A stretch of DNA of 64,000 bases from Kryptolebias marmoratus (Eukaryota > Chordata > Actinopteri > Cyprinodontiformes > Rivulidae), in the NCBI RefSeq assembly GCF_001649575.2, contig NC_051451.1:22808930-22872929 (forward strand), read 5' to 3'. Position numbers and translations under genes: made by a program. Shown in pieces: positions 23,844 through 35,797 of this stretch. Position 1 is the first letter of the stretch, and each line of letters opens with the position of its first letter. Under the pieces are notes generated by a model. The model was not told where the DNA came from, made no database searches, and worked only from the letters and a program-made list of their open reading frames with translations.

Positions 23844-25797
23844 TACATATGATTTTATTTTTTCTTTCTTGGGTGGGGATGGGGGTGAGTCATGGGGGTA
23901 TTTGCAAGCACAAATTATAGCAGCAGCAGCAGCTAGTAGTTGCACTTCCAGTTGCCCTGAGGCACTTCAAGCAAGAATGTTTAGGCATCAAAATTGTAGC
24001 TTCATCAAGTAGCTGTAATTATTAGAAAAAGCATGGAAGTAATAGAAAGAAGAAGTAATATAGAAAGTATAGAAAGTAGCTCACAAGATTATGTAATCCT
24101 GTGTATATAGTTTGTCTCATGTCCTGGAGGAGGCGACATGTGTTTTACCTTTTTATGAAGCTCCTCCTAGGTACCGTCTCTTATAATGATTGAGCTACAA
24201 TCATAAAAGAGTGACAGAAACAAAACCTTGTGTATAAGATGGGATCTTTAAAGACAGCAGGGTTCAGTGTGTCTGTGAAATGTACTGAAACGGAAAAGCT
24301 TTGGCACCCTCTGCTGTTTGAGGGTTTTCCAGATGGCTGATATTTACACAGACCTGCCATAGTGATGCAGACGTGGCAGAGGGCAGAGAGAACAGCATGC
24401 AGCTTGATGGAGAGGAAGATTTTTTTAAAAACTGCCTCTCTGAGATTTAGGGGTCTTATGATGCTCACATCAAACATCATATTGAAGTGTTTTTGTTATT
24501 TCTTATAATGTGGTGGTGGTTTATGTCTGTGCGGTTGGGGGAGGGGGTTCATTTCATTTTGATTTAAAATTTTTGAGGGGTCTTTTGTCACAGCCATTCT
24601 TTTATACATAACTAGTGTTGGAAAAGAGTAAAGCTGTGCTTCTCTTTTGTTTTTGTTCAAAGTTCTTTTCCCCTCCATTCCCAAAGGAACACCAGACTAA
24701 TTGTCGCTGTTGGTTGTTTGATATTCACATAATACCTTGCATCTTTCCTCACGCTCCCAGGAGTACTGCACATTTGCTCGGCTGTTATTTGTCGGGGCAG
24801 CGCTTTGCCTGCGTGGCTTGCCGTGTGCTCTGGATATCCTGGGTGTAGTAAGACAAACATTAATTGGTGGCACTGGATCCTGTGCTCTGTTCCCGCTGTG
24901 AGCCCACACCACGCTTCAGTGTGGCAACCCCATCATCCTTCCAATCTGAAATTTCCTCTGACAGGTCCAGCAGCACTGAGCTCCTGGTTATCATTTATCA
25001 TCCCAGCAGATTGGCTCGTGTAACACGCGGCAGACTGACGGGTCATCTTCATGCTGAGGACCTGGCTGGAGCAAATGTGCTGCGAGTTGTCTGCATGACT
25101 GGAGAACTGAGAAATAAAGGGGATGACTTGTCATTAAAGGGAAAGGACAGACGTTACTAATTCATCTTAGTACTCACTATGTAAAATAAGTTCCTCAGAC
25201 AGCTCCAATGTTATATTAACACACCTGCAAAGGCCCCAAGAGGGACGGATAGGACTTCTTAGTGGTGTTCCTTACAGGCTCCCTTGGAGATGTACACCAG
25301 AGATTAGCCCATTAATACATCCTACTGGTGTGTGTGTGAGGTATAGTTTCTCTTTAATCCACAACTGTAGGATCCCACAGGTGGCCACAGTGCCACACAG
25401 GAAATTTTTCTAACAACATTTAATGGAAATTGTTGTCCTCTTCTTGATTCACTCGTCCAATTTCAATGTAATGATGTGCAATTTTTAATTCAGTCCAGAC
25501 TTACAGCCAAAAATAACTCTTCTCAGTTTTTGTCCAAACCATTTATTATAAATCACTTCCCACAAGAGTCACCCACACTGGGGCATAATAAATACATATT
25601 TGTTTATGCACTCATCATTTTTGCTAATTTCAAAACAACAGATTGATGAGAGATTTTGTAGAGTCATAAAGTTATTTTATAAACAGCACTGAATTTGTAA
25701 AAAAAATAAGTTCATTTTGGAACCAAACTCTTGTTTGATGTTACTGGGGAATACAGGGACAATTATATCTTGCTAGCAAATTATATTTGGTGGCTTT
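23844..25797. other. Gene-free DNA; G-rich patches and one complex block
   Basis: G-rich runs with four G-tracts at 23869-23898 and two longer G-tracts near 24535-24549 could form quadruplex-like structures. The block 24830-25150 is high-complexity and comparatively GC-rich with several overlapping short open frames on both strands. It has no domain, and I read it as possible conserved non-coding DNA rather than as a gene. Confidence 0.4.
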
Positions 25798-25910
25798 AAA
25801 GGTACTCATTGCAAAATATGACATCAAACAAACAAAAAAGGCTGTCCTGAACTATATCAAATGGTGCACTTTAAAAGCGTTTACTTGGGTAGTTTTCAAG
25901 ATTTATTGAA
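25798..25910 (+). repeat. Dispersed repeat pair, copy 1
   Basis: Matches 50699-50802 in the same orientation. Shared words include aaaggtactcattgcaaa, 'actatat', 'aaatggtgca', 'tttaaaag' and 'gtagtttt', with scattered substitutions and a small indel. Neither copy has visible ends or coding content, so the family cannot be named. Confidence 0.6.
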
Positions 25911-27927
25911 TTCAATTCTGAAATGTGGGTCCACAATTAAAGAAATGAGTTAAACACAAAACTAGATTTTACTGGCCATGTTTATTGGGGTAACATGAAC
26001 TACATCTTAATGTGCATTTATTTCTCACCAGAAAACACTGTTACATTTTGCTCTTTTTGCAACCAGCAGTTCAGGTAGCTTCCTGTTGCTCATCTGCTGG
26101 GATGGACAGTTTCTGACAGGTGCTGATGTATACTGCAAGGTGGGTGAATTGCACCAGAACTGGTTCCTTAACTACTGCACAGTCATTTGGACTGGTGTAA
26201 AATAAATATATTTTTCAAAAACACATAATAATAAAAAAATTTTAAACAAGTGGTACAACCACCTTCTCTGTGGTGGTAAATCTGAAAAATACCACCTAGT
26301 GACTGACAGGCAATGTTCAGAAGTGAAACAATAGAGGAGGAAATTCCTTGTAAAGTTGTGTGGCACAATTTAAATGGACTGTCTGGTCGTGATGACAGAA
26401 ACACAGTTTACCATGACCATTCATGCTGCTGAAAGCAGCTCTCCTGAGCAGATGTGATCAGCAGAGGCAGAGTCTCCCTCCAGCCCAGATTGACAAGCCA
26501 AGACCAGACTGAGGAGATGGATATCACAAGGGACAGCCGTGCTGCAGGAAACCAGTGGTGCAGGCAGTTTTCAGCCAGTCTCATTACGGTGGACAGGTTG
26601 ATCCAGGCAACTGCTCCTCAGACAAGGTGGGCTTCAAACAGCTGATTGAGCTCTCTGCTTTAAAATGACAGGAAATAATTAGAAAGTTTGCTTTTATCTG
26701 AGCATAATAAAGCACATAATGTCAGCAGTACTACCCAATAAAATTTGAGAGGAAATATTTTATTCAGTGGACTTCCAAACCAAATTTTTTCCTGTATTTT
26801 TTTTAATTTTATTTTAGACTGGCCACATTAGTCATAAACAAAACTGTGAAACTGTAAATTGGAAATTTATTCAAATTGAGTAGAGCACAATTATAATCAC
26901 AATTAGTATAATGAGGGAAAATTCTTGTCTGCAATTTGCTCATTCACCTCATCTTGTATTAGTGCATTGTTTTAAGCTTGTCTACTACTTAACATGAGCG
27001 TTAGATCACTTATGGCTCGTGCATGGTCTGAGTGCATTTTCTGTCATGTAATCACTTAGCATAGCAAGAACATAATCTCTGAGCATTAATCTTTATTATA
27101 CAGTAGAGCCACTGCAGAATTCAAATAGCCAACCACACACTCAAGGTCATTAAAAGAAAGACGGAAAGAAATATTTTGCACACATTAATGAACTTTTAGG
27201 AATGCTTCTAATAAAAATTAAAGTGAAACAATAAATATCAATTGAGATAAAAACATACTAAATACATGTTTTTATAAGAAAACTTTTTTTTTCTAAAATG
27301 AAAGCTTGTCTTTATCTCAAATCTGGCAACTACTGAGTTTAATACTTTTATTTGCTGTAGTTGGTGTTTACCAACTGCCCAATAGAAGCAGCTGTTTCAA
27401 AGCCTGCTCCAATAAATGATAGACCACAGATCGATCTCCTGACTGCACGTCATCTTAATGTATGCGCAAAGAGCAGCCCTGACAACATAAAAACACACAA
27501 TGAAATTCCAACAATCAAGCTGAGAAAAACTGCAGAAGTGTCAAAGAGATTTTAGAGGTGAAATAACATCAGCTATTGTTGCTCCTGTCTTGTTCCTAGC
27601 TCTCTGAACAATGATTGTCTGCATTTAATGATTTTGATGGGATCTGCAATTGTGTGTGTGTGTGATTTCTCTAGACTGAAGCACATGAGTGCACAGAGTA
27701 CATCCAACTGGGATCAACTGTGTCAAACAGCAGCATATTGTAAGTTCAAGTCATATTTCTGGCTAGCTGGTTTACACCCACACTCAATGACAGATAACTG
27801 TGGGTGAGCTTCTGAAAGCTTTGCCATTGCTGCCAACCTTTGCCATTCTTTTCAGGAAATAAACTCATAGTGTTCGTGACATCTTTCAACTATGATGACT
27901 TGTTTTGAGATCAGTTATTCATGACTA
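25911..27927. other. Intergenic DNA, no gene seen
   Basis: AT-rich with some mixed blocks near 26040-26160 and 26400-26650. Short open frames are unsupported. No repeat named. Confidence 0.5.
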
Positions 27928-28023
27928 GGGGTGCCACTAAGGGGGGTCAAGGGGGGTAATGGCACCTCCAATAAATTATCAATGGCCCCCTGGCTACCCC
28001 TTTGAAGACTTTCTGGAGGTGCC
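27928..28023. repeat. G-rich tract and 10-bp inverted repeat
   Basis: 27928-27958 carries three runs of 4-6 G residues. Immediately after, ggcacctcca (27961-27970) and tggaggtgcc (28014-28023) form a perfect 10-bp inverted repeat around a C-rich spacer. This may be the end of an unrecognised DNA transposon ('aggggtgcc' is a common start for such ends), but no partner end was found. Confidence 0.5.
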
Positions 28024-29788
28024 CCTGTTTTTTGAGGCAAGATCTGTCAACTTAAAGCATATCTGTGATCTTAAACTTTTGCTTTTTACTTCCTTGACAT
28101 ATTTTAGCTTAAGCGTAGCAAATGATTACATTAAATCTTTTATTCTAAAATATTTGTATCCATTATTTGATACATTCTTTTTTCTTTTTGTCTCAAACAC
28201 AAACAAAAAATTAGCCAAATAAAGCATACAAGAAAAATAAAATTGGCAAAAAAAAAGAAAAGGGCACATTTACAGGCCACAGGCAAAGCAAATGTTTTCA
28301 AACATTTTTTAATTGGTTATAATGAAATCCAAATCTTTTCCAGGTCTTCTAGTATTAACTACCACATAAATATATGCAATTGTTTTGCTGAAATGTTGTA
28401 TTCCTCCATTATTTCTACAACATTTTGTGTATAATGTAAATTTGATGTCAAATCGTCAGTCATTTTGGATGTCAGTGTCATTTTAGAGAGCATTTTCAAA
28501 TCAATGAGAACTCAAACAACTGTTGCACAATAAAACAAAACAAAGCAGGCATAAACAAACTGCTAAGAAGTGGTTTCAATATAGTTGTCTAAAGTTTTTA
28601 AAACTGCAAAATTCATATTGATTTATGTATTGTTACTAAAATTTATCTTTCAAGTCACAGTGTATTGAAGGTATTTTAGGTTTACCTTTGATCTTCATAT
28701 TCATGTCTGTTGAAATGAAGATATAATTCAGATGTTGAATTAGCTGTGTTATGGCAGCCCTATAAATATAACAAAAATCATATAATTTGTATAGATGTAA
28801 CCTTATTGCATCTTTATTAAGACATTTTTCATAGCTAAGCAAATTATACTAGAGGAAGTTCTTTTTTAATGTTTACACAAAGTTTTGATTTATCTTGCTG
28901 GTTGCTAAAATAGGACGTAATATTTCTAACAAGGGTATGTTTATTTTAAGAATGGCTTTTTTTTCTATTTTTAATCAGTTTGTTTATTACACCTAGCCAA
29001 ATTGTTTTCACAAATGTCCTGAGCAAATAGCAAGAGACAGTAAAAGTAAAAAAAAGTAAGCACTGGAAAACAAAAAATAAAATTTAAAATTAAACAAAGT
29101 ACATGAGATTCCACCTCAGATGGGAGATAAGCCCAGATCCCTTCAGCCAATGATCGTTGTGTACAATATAATCCCAGCACCAAATCCACGAGTTTTTAAA
29201 TGCAGGTTTTTGGCGTACATTTTCAACCAATTCTGTAAAACATTTTTATATGTATGTGTTTTTGTATGTGTTTTTATATATCCACATAAAAAAAAAAACA
29301 ACTAATCTAAGTATGAATGAAGTGATGAAGTTTCATAAACTGATGGAGCACTGGGCTGACTACACACAGGGCAACACAGAGGTCCCAATAAATAGATACA
29401 GATAAGAGAATCCCATGCAGTATGTTTTTTCAGCTGTCTCAAAGCAAAATTTACTGTCAAGCCAAAATGTCTAAATCTGTTACTGAGAAATCCCAAGTGT
29501 ATGCTACAAGAAAACTAAACAAATAAACAAAAAATATAATCTCTATATTCCATGCTAAATATTTAGCTTTTGGAAGGTGTCTGAGAATTCACAGTGGGCT
29601 GTATGGAAAATAAGACAAATACGTTTCAAATATGGTGGATTTGAAAACAAGAACACCAAACAGAAATCTTAAGCACTGGTTAAATACTTTGTATGTGTCG
29701 GAAATGTTTTCTGTTTCTTAAAGTTGTTATTATGCTTTAAAAGCTTACACATAGCATAATTACTGTGGCATAATCTCAGAGTATGTGT
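28024..29788. other. AT-rich intergenic DNA, no gene seen
   Basis: Very AT-rich with A- and T-runs and several chance open frames. Nothing else can be supported. Confidence 0.5.
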
Positions 29789-29905
29789 TAAAATGTGCCC
29801 TCTGGTTCATGAGATATTTTGCTAACAGTCTAACAGACAATCATGTAGACAAGTATACACAGAAGCAGTTACAGGATTGCCTGCCATTCATAACAGCAGA
29901 CAATC
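29789..29905 (-). mobile_element. Hairpin-ended dispersed repeat, copy J (5' end only)
   Basis: On the minus strand it shows 'aatggcaggcaatcctgtaac', a short spacer, then 'gactgttagcaaaatatc' and 'tcatgaacc', the first ~115 bases of the family. No internal unit or 3' palindrome follows. Confidence 0.55.
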
Positions 29906-32150
29906 ATGGCAATAAACATTGATTGATCAAGGATTAAATGTTGATATGCATTTATCAAAGAGTTTCAGTGTTGTACTTTTTGATATTTGAATCCATAAAT
30001 ATATACACTGAGATGCAGACACCTAAACACAAACTCAATCTGATGCTGTTAATTTAAAAAAAAAGGATAACATTGCCACACATTTCCATTTGTCTTGTTG
30101 ATAATTAGGAGATGCTTGGAAATTTTCTTATCACTTCATTTTGCTGATTACAAAAGAATTTCACTCTCCATTGTCTGCCAGAGAGGCTAATTATTTGATC
30201 ACAGAAATTTTAATTAGCTGTATCTCACAGTTGTCCGAGGAGCAATAAAAACGCAAGATAGAGCCAATAGTCTGTGTGAGGCTTTATACTTTATACAGAA
30301 GAGCACAAAGAAGATTCGAGCTGAACAGAATAACAGAGAAAACGGTGCTTGTGATGCTTAAAAACGCTCTGTGTGACATTCTGCAATACATCCAGTGAGG
30401 CTTTAGGGAACATCAGTATTAATGCAGTGTCAGCCTCACAAAGCAGCCACTGGTTGCATTAATGTTCGAGCTGCAAAACGACTAAATAAAAGACTCAATG
30501 GAGGCTGATTTGTACCTACAGTAGCATTGATGGAAAAAGCATCAGTGATAAAAGATTTGTGCTAATGATAGGATCATCCATAAAGCCAACTGAATCTAGT
30601 GCAGCTCTGGTTGAGCATCGCCTGAAATCTGAATCCATTCTGCAGAAGCAGAACAGATATGAGGGAGTTAAAAGTAAAGCTGGCAAAGATTGATCATCAG
30701 CTTGTGATTGATAAGTGGGACTACAAGCTACAGAATTCAATGGAGCTACTAGGATATGATCCCAATGGCAAGCTTATATGAGGGCAACTCACATTTGTCT
30801 CTGTTATTAATGACTGAGCAGCTCACTTCAAGGCATCTCCAAGATTGCCAGTTTTTCTTTTTTTCTCTTCTTCTTTTTTTCTTTAAGCCCACCCCATCAC
30901 TTTCTCACTGCACAGAGTAAAATAAATTATACACAGGAAATTAAAATGTGGCAGGTGATTTGTCGGAAAGATAGTTTGTTATTATGCACATTCAGAATTG
31001 ATAATTGCATAGGTGACCCATGATCTCTTTGATTAACAAGGACACGTCGCTCCATCGGGACATTTCAAGAGCTCTTTGTCAGCATGATTTCTCTGCCTTT
31101 TTTGTATGGGATTAATCATTAGTCATTCATATTAAATATCCCAAACTTGTACAATACTACAGAAAATGAATTAATTATGACTGTTCTCCATTTTTCTACA
31201 TTGAGATTAACACCTATAAAAGCAGAAGTACTGGGTTGTTTCACTTTATTGGTATTTTAAAGAAAAGATAAGCCAGGTAATGTACCAGCACTTTATTTAG
31301 GTTTCAGTCTGTCATCCAACTTGCTGTCAAAGATGAGTTTTTCAAGTCAGGAGTACTTGTCGATCCACAGTGTGGGGGCAGCGGCTCATGGAATATTTAC
31401 ATAGCCAGAGAGAAGGGGGGTTTGTGGAAGTCGAGGGCCTGTTTGGAACCACATTCAAAGGAAACGGATAAAGGCCCCGAGGATTCATGCAGTGCACATT
31501 GTCTCTGATGGGAAAAAAAAACTTGCTGGGGGAAAAAAAAAAAAAACTACCTTGATTTAAAATTCATTTCTAAACCGAGGCATGGAAAAGGCAAATAAGC
31601 GTGTGAGTGGAATGTAAAGCAGAGCTGTATGCACCAGACTGTGGATGTTAGTGTATAGCCACAAATGCACAACATGCTACAGTTTTTTTTGTTTGTTTGT
31701 TTGCTGTTTTGGTATATTCCAGGTATAGAAACTCTGTCCACTGAAGTATAATGCAAGTTTCACAGGATGTTAGAAATAGGTTTTCTCTCACATTTCATTT
31801 CTATCTGCATGTTTATCTTTGCAAATTATGCCCAGTTTCTCACGCTGAATTTATTAATATTTATACCAACCCATTTGGTAAACAAGTGAGTCTGTGGCCA
31901 TTTAAGCTGGTCTGCTTTAGAATGGCAGCATCTTACTTAAGGACATTATTTTTACTTAAGAGAGGGCTAATATATTTTTCACATGAAGATGAGATAAAAG
32001 GCACTAAATAAAATGATATAAAGTATGCTATAAATTGCTGAAAATGTCTGATTACCACTTTAAATGTGCTGAAGTAGCCAGAGATGACACAAAATATTGC
32101 ACTTAAAAATCACAACAGATGAAATGCTCTTTTTTTTCAATAATTGTTTA
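29906..32150. other. Gene-free DNA with several candidate conserved non-coding blocks
   Basis: The region around 30200-31120 and 31320-31500 is mostly high-complexity, repeat-poor sequence with homeodomain-like words (gattaatcattagtcattc at 31110-31130). It could hold conserved enhancers for the downstream neural gene. There is no gene support. Poly-A runs lie at 31511-31545, and a short T-rich (GTTT)n stretch lies near 31682-31705. Confidence 0.3.
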
Positions 32151-32844
32151 TAATTATTAGGGGTGTAATGAGGGGTGTCACTGAGTTTCTCATCAAGTTA
32201 AAAACTGTCCCCCAAACCCAGGAAACCCTGCTACAGTAGCTAGTTTTAAACCTCTACATTTTTGGATGACATTGTTTATTTAGTTTGCCACTGTTTCTCA
32301 ACCGAACAGTATTTGTGTTGCTATGTGAATGTATGTTTGCAGAGCATACGTGATCCTTTTTTTTGATTGTTTTCTTCTGTAATTTTAAGGGTAAATGTTT
32401 GTAGCTGTCTAAAATGTCATTGTTGGTTTTTTAGCTGTGGCTGTGTTAAACGTTTGAATTAGAATTATTTTAAAAACATGATTACAAAGGAGACATAAGA
32501 TATGAATAAAAGGGTTTTAATTAAAACAACATCTAGTAAATTTTAAGTTGGACCTTGATCAGGTTTTTGATTTTGGCCCCTGGTAAAAATGAGTTTGACA
32601 CCCCCTGCGTTCGAAGGCCACACACAGCTTTAATGAGAAGTTAACAGGTCATGTAAGGTTGAAGCACTGTTCTAAGGTCGGAAAAGACCAGAAACCAGGC
32701 TGGAGAAGATCAGTCAGCTGAGTTTGTGGCAAAACCTTATTTTTCCTTAAAAGTATTGCTAAAATCTCATCTCTTATCTTGTTGACCTAATATTACATCC
32801 CACCATCTCATGAGATGAGAGTCTCATTACACCCCTAATAATTA
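32151..32844. mobile_element. Non-autonomous DNA transposon with perfect 20-bp inverted ends
   Basis: taattattaggggtgtaatg at 32151-32170 is the exact reverse complement of 32825-32844, giving an element of about 694 bp with no transposase frame. Inside, near 32560-32610, 'ttttggcccctggtaaaaatg' and 'agtttgacaccccctg' resemble a hAT-type end and may be a second, nested repeat. The flanks give no convincing target duplication, partly because the ends are themselves near-palindromic AT sequence, so the superfamily is unknown. Confidence 0.8.
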
Positions 32845-34004
32845 TTATTTAAGAGCAGTGTGCAGTTTTCAACAATGAATGACAGAAAAATGATCACAGT
32901 GGTGCATGTACAAAAAATAACAGACAGTGATTCCATTAGTCTTTTAAACACATCTGTTTTTTTTTTCTTTCTGCTTTTTCTAACCTTTCTATTATCTTAA
33001 AGATGCAAAACTGCAGTTTCAAAATATTTAAAAAAATATATACAGTATATGTGGGCGGATGTCTCAGTTTATGCCTGTTTTGTAATTGTGTTTTAAGTAT
33101 TGTGATTATTTTCACTGGTCTATTTTTCCGTTCAGAAAATTGTCAAACCCCTCTAGGAAGGCAACATGAGTTTCATTTTAATTGTAAACTCTACAATAAA
33201 TTAAAGATTTAAGCAGAGCAGGCATTTGTTACTTAAAGTTTTGTTTGTTTTGCAGTAATCAAATAAATAATTTAGGACATCATTTGCAGTGTTGGAGCAT
33301 CTAGACTCATGTTGAATCTCACTATTTTTGCACCTCAGACAAGTGCTTCTGGTGAAAAATATGAATGTTACTTCTTAAATATAAAATAAATGCATATTTA
33401 AAAAGCCGCATTTCAATGATTTTTTTATAAATTTACTTGAAGGTTTCCTCATTATCTTGTGTAATAAATGCAGTTGTACAGTTAAATATTTATCCCTTGC
33501 AAGCAGCTTATGCCATTGTCTCACCAATAACAAAAGATAGCTGTAAATGTAAAATGCTGCTTCTGAAGAAATTCTGTTTTGAGAAGCAGAACCCGACCTG
33601 CTGAGTATGCCTTTTCTCCCCTTGGGAAAACATATATTTTTTTCTTTTTCTATTTTTTTTCTTTTTTTTTTGCAATATTGACCTAATGTGATGCAGTGAA
33701 AATGAGTAATAATTGTGTTTACATTCAGAAATGAAAAGCAGTGACTCTGTTATTTGGTAGAACATAACTTTGATTTGTTTCTGATTTGCAGATTGCCTTT
33801 TTTAAACAAATGGTGATGCATATATATTGTAAAATTACAGAAAAAAATTCAATTATTCTACCATCTTCAGCTGTCATGCATTAATGTTAAAATACATTCA
33901 TCCAATCTGTAGGCACACTTTGATAGGCTGAGGGTGATGGGGTGTTGAAGCCTCAGTGGGGCACCAACCCATAACAGAAACATGAGAGTACATACATATG
34001 TGTA
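32845..34004. other. AT-rich intergenic DNA, no gene seen
   Basis: T-rich tracts near 33640-33670. Open frames are short and unsupported. Confidence 0.5.
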
Positions 34005-34396
34005 CATTCATGAAAATGGCTATGACACAGGAAGTTTTACAGTACTGAGCTAAAACTCGGTGCAGTAATAGTTGAGAGTCATTCCCAACACAAACTTTGA
34101 GCGCTACACATTGGATGACATCTTTGCTTTAAACTTTGGCATTAAATGTTGAGGTGAACCCTGTTTGTCTGTTAGAAAAATATCTGATGAACCGCGGGAC
34201 AGATTTTACCAAAACTCTCATTAACATTTGAGTTAATGAGTTGCCAACACATAAATTGCCATAACTCAGTCAATTTTACAAATATTGACCTAAATTTGGT
34301 GTGATACTAGCTCATCTTAAAATGTGCATAGTTTACAACTCTGGCATGAAAGGCAGAGGGCGATATGCATTCCTTCAAGGAATGCTAGATCTTTCA
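34005..34396 (+). mobile_element. Hairpin-ended dispersed repeat, copy F (one and a half units)
   Basis: Starts inside an internal unit ('aaaatggctatgac', 'actgagctaaaa'). It restarts at 'gaaccctgtttgtctgttag' near 34160, runs through a second unit, and ends with the perfect palindrome gcattccttcaaggaatgc followed by tagatcttt. The restart matches copy D. The family 5' end is not recognisable upstream. Confidence 0.65.
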
Positions 34397-35342
34397 TTAA
34401 ACTTGCATGGTTTTGGAATGTGAAAATACCCACATAAGCATGAGGGAAAATATGCAAATGCCACACAGAAACAACTTAACAGATGAGAAACAAACCTTTT
34501 TACTGCAGAGTTACACCACAGCACTGTGCTGCCACAGTTAATAAAAATATAAATCTAATCATAAATAATTAAATTCTTGTCAAACCTCTTAAACATACAT
34601 TTGCCAGAACTTAGATCATATTGTATATAAGCCCTACTCAAATAGTATATATTCACTTTGCTTTGTACAATGATTATCTTGTTCATTCCCGTTCTCTAAC
34701 AGTGTTATCAATGCCTCAAACATTTGGCCTATTCTTGCCTAACTTCCTCCATTTGACAGAAAGCAGCAACTAAGATTAAAGACAGAACAGTAACCACTGT
34801 GAAAAAAAAGGAGATCATATCATCCTCATAAAGCATTTTTACACTGCTGGCTAACTGACTTTTAGATTTCCCCGATTACGGTGAAGACGCTGCAGGGTCA
34901 GGAGCTCAGTCACATTCAGACTTGAAACACCACACGAGACAGACTTTGGCCTAATGTCTCTGAGCAAAGATGTTTCAAGACTCTATTCTTACTGCAGCGG
35001 GTATCAAAGTGCACGATGCCGGTGCAGCATACGGTTCACCACATTAATCACGCAAGGTTGTGCTAAAGTGGAGTTGCATAAGCCTGTCAAGGCAAATAAG
35101 GTACAGTACAGTCTGTGAAAACATTTAAAGACATCTCACTTGTGAAGTAATAAAGACAGAAGTTTTATGTTTAGGAATGGTGAAATGTTTTAGAAACATT
35201 CAATCTTTGTTGGAAAAAAATCTAATTTTTTTTATAAAAACAAATGAATCTTTGAAATTGAAAGCAGTTAATTTAAATATATATAATTTACACTAAAGCT
35301 CTTGTTTGTAAGGAATCAGTCCAAAATAATGTTATTGTACTG
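34397..35342. other. Intergenic DNA; complex block 34860-35110
   Basis: 34860-35110 is high-complexity sequence containing several CpGs and no recognisable repeat, a weak candidate for a conserved element. The rest is AT-rich. Confidence 0.35.
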
Positions 35343-35797
35343 CTGAATGTGCATGCAGAGCGACAAGGTTTCTGCCTGTGTGTGCTAGTTTGTCTGTACT
35401 GTTAGCAAAATATCTCAAGAAGCACTGAACATATATTAACAAAAATGTTCAGAAGTTGATCATTAGGTTGACATTTATAATTAACTACCTTTTGGAGTTA
35501 ATCTGATTCAAGATGACCTGCACATCAAAGCAATTTTAGCAAACCCAGAAATGGCTATAACTCAGTCAATTTTCCAAATATTGAGCTAAAATTTGGTGTG
35601 TTAATAGCTGACAGTGATTCACAACACATACTTCAAGCTCTAAAACATCATGTAAAATCATAAAAGACATTGCATGAGATTACACATGCTGTAATTGTCA
35701 AGGTTTGACCAAAATGAAGAACTCTGTCATTTCTCTCTCTCTGGCATGAAAGGCAGAGGGCGATATGCATTCCTTCAAGAAATGCTCAGTCTTTAAT
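35343..35797 (+). mobile_element. Hairpin-ended dispersed repeat, copy G (single unit, near full length)
   Basis: A single-unit copy: a diverged 5' end, 'tgtctgtactgttagcaaaat', 'ccttttggagttaatc', 'agaaatggctataactcag', 'tattgagctaaaatttggtg', then 'ggcatgaaaggcagagggcg' and the 3' palindrome gcattccttcaagaaatgc. Useful with copy H for building a consensus. Confidence 0.7.
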
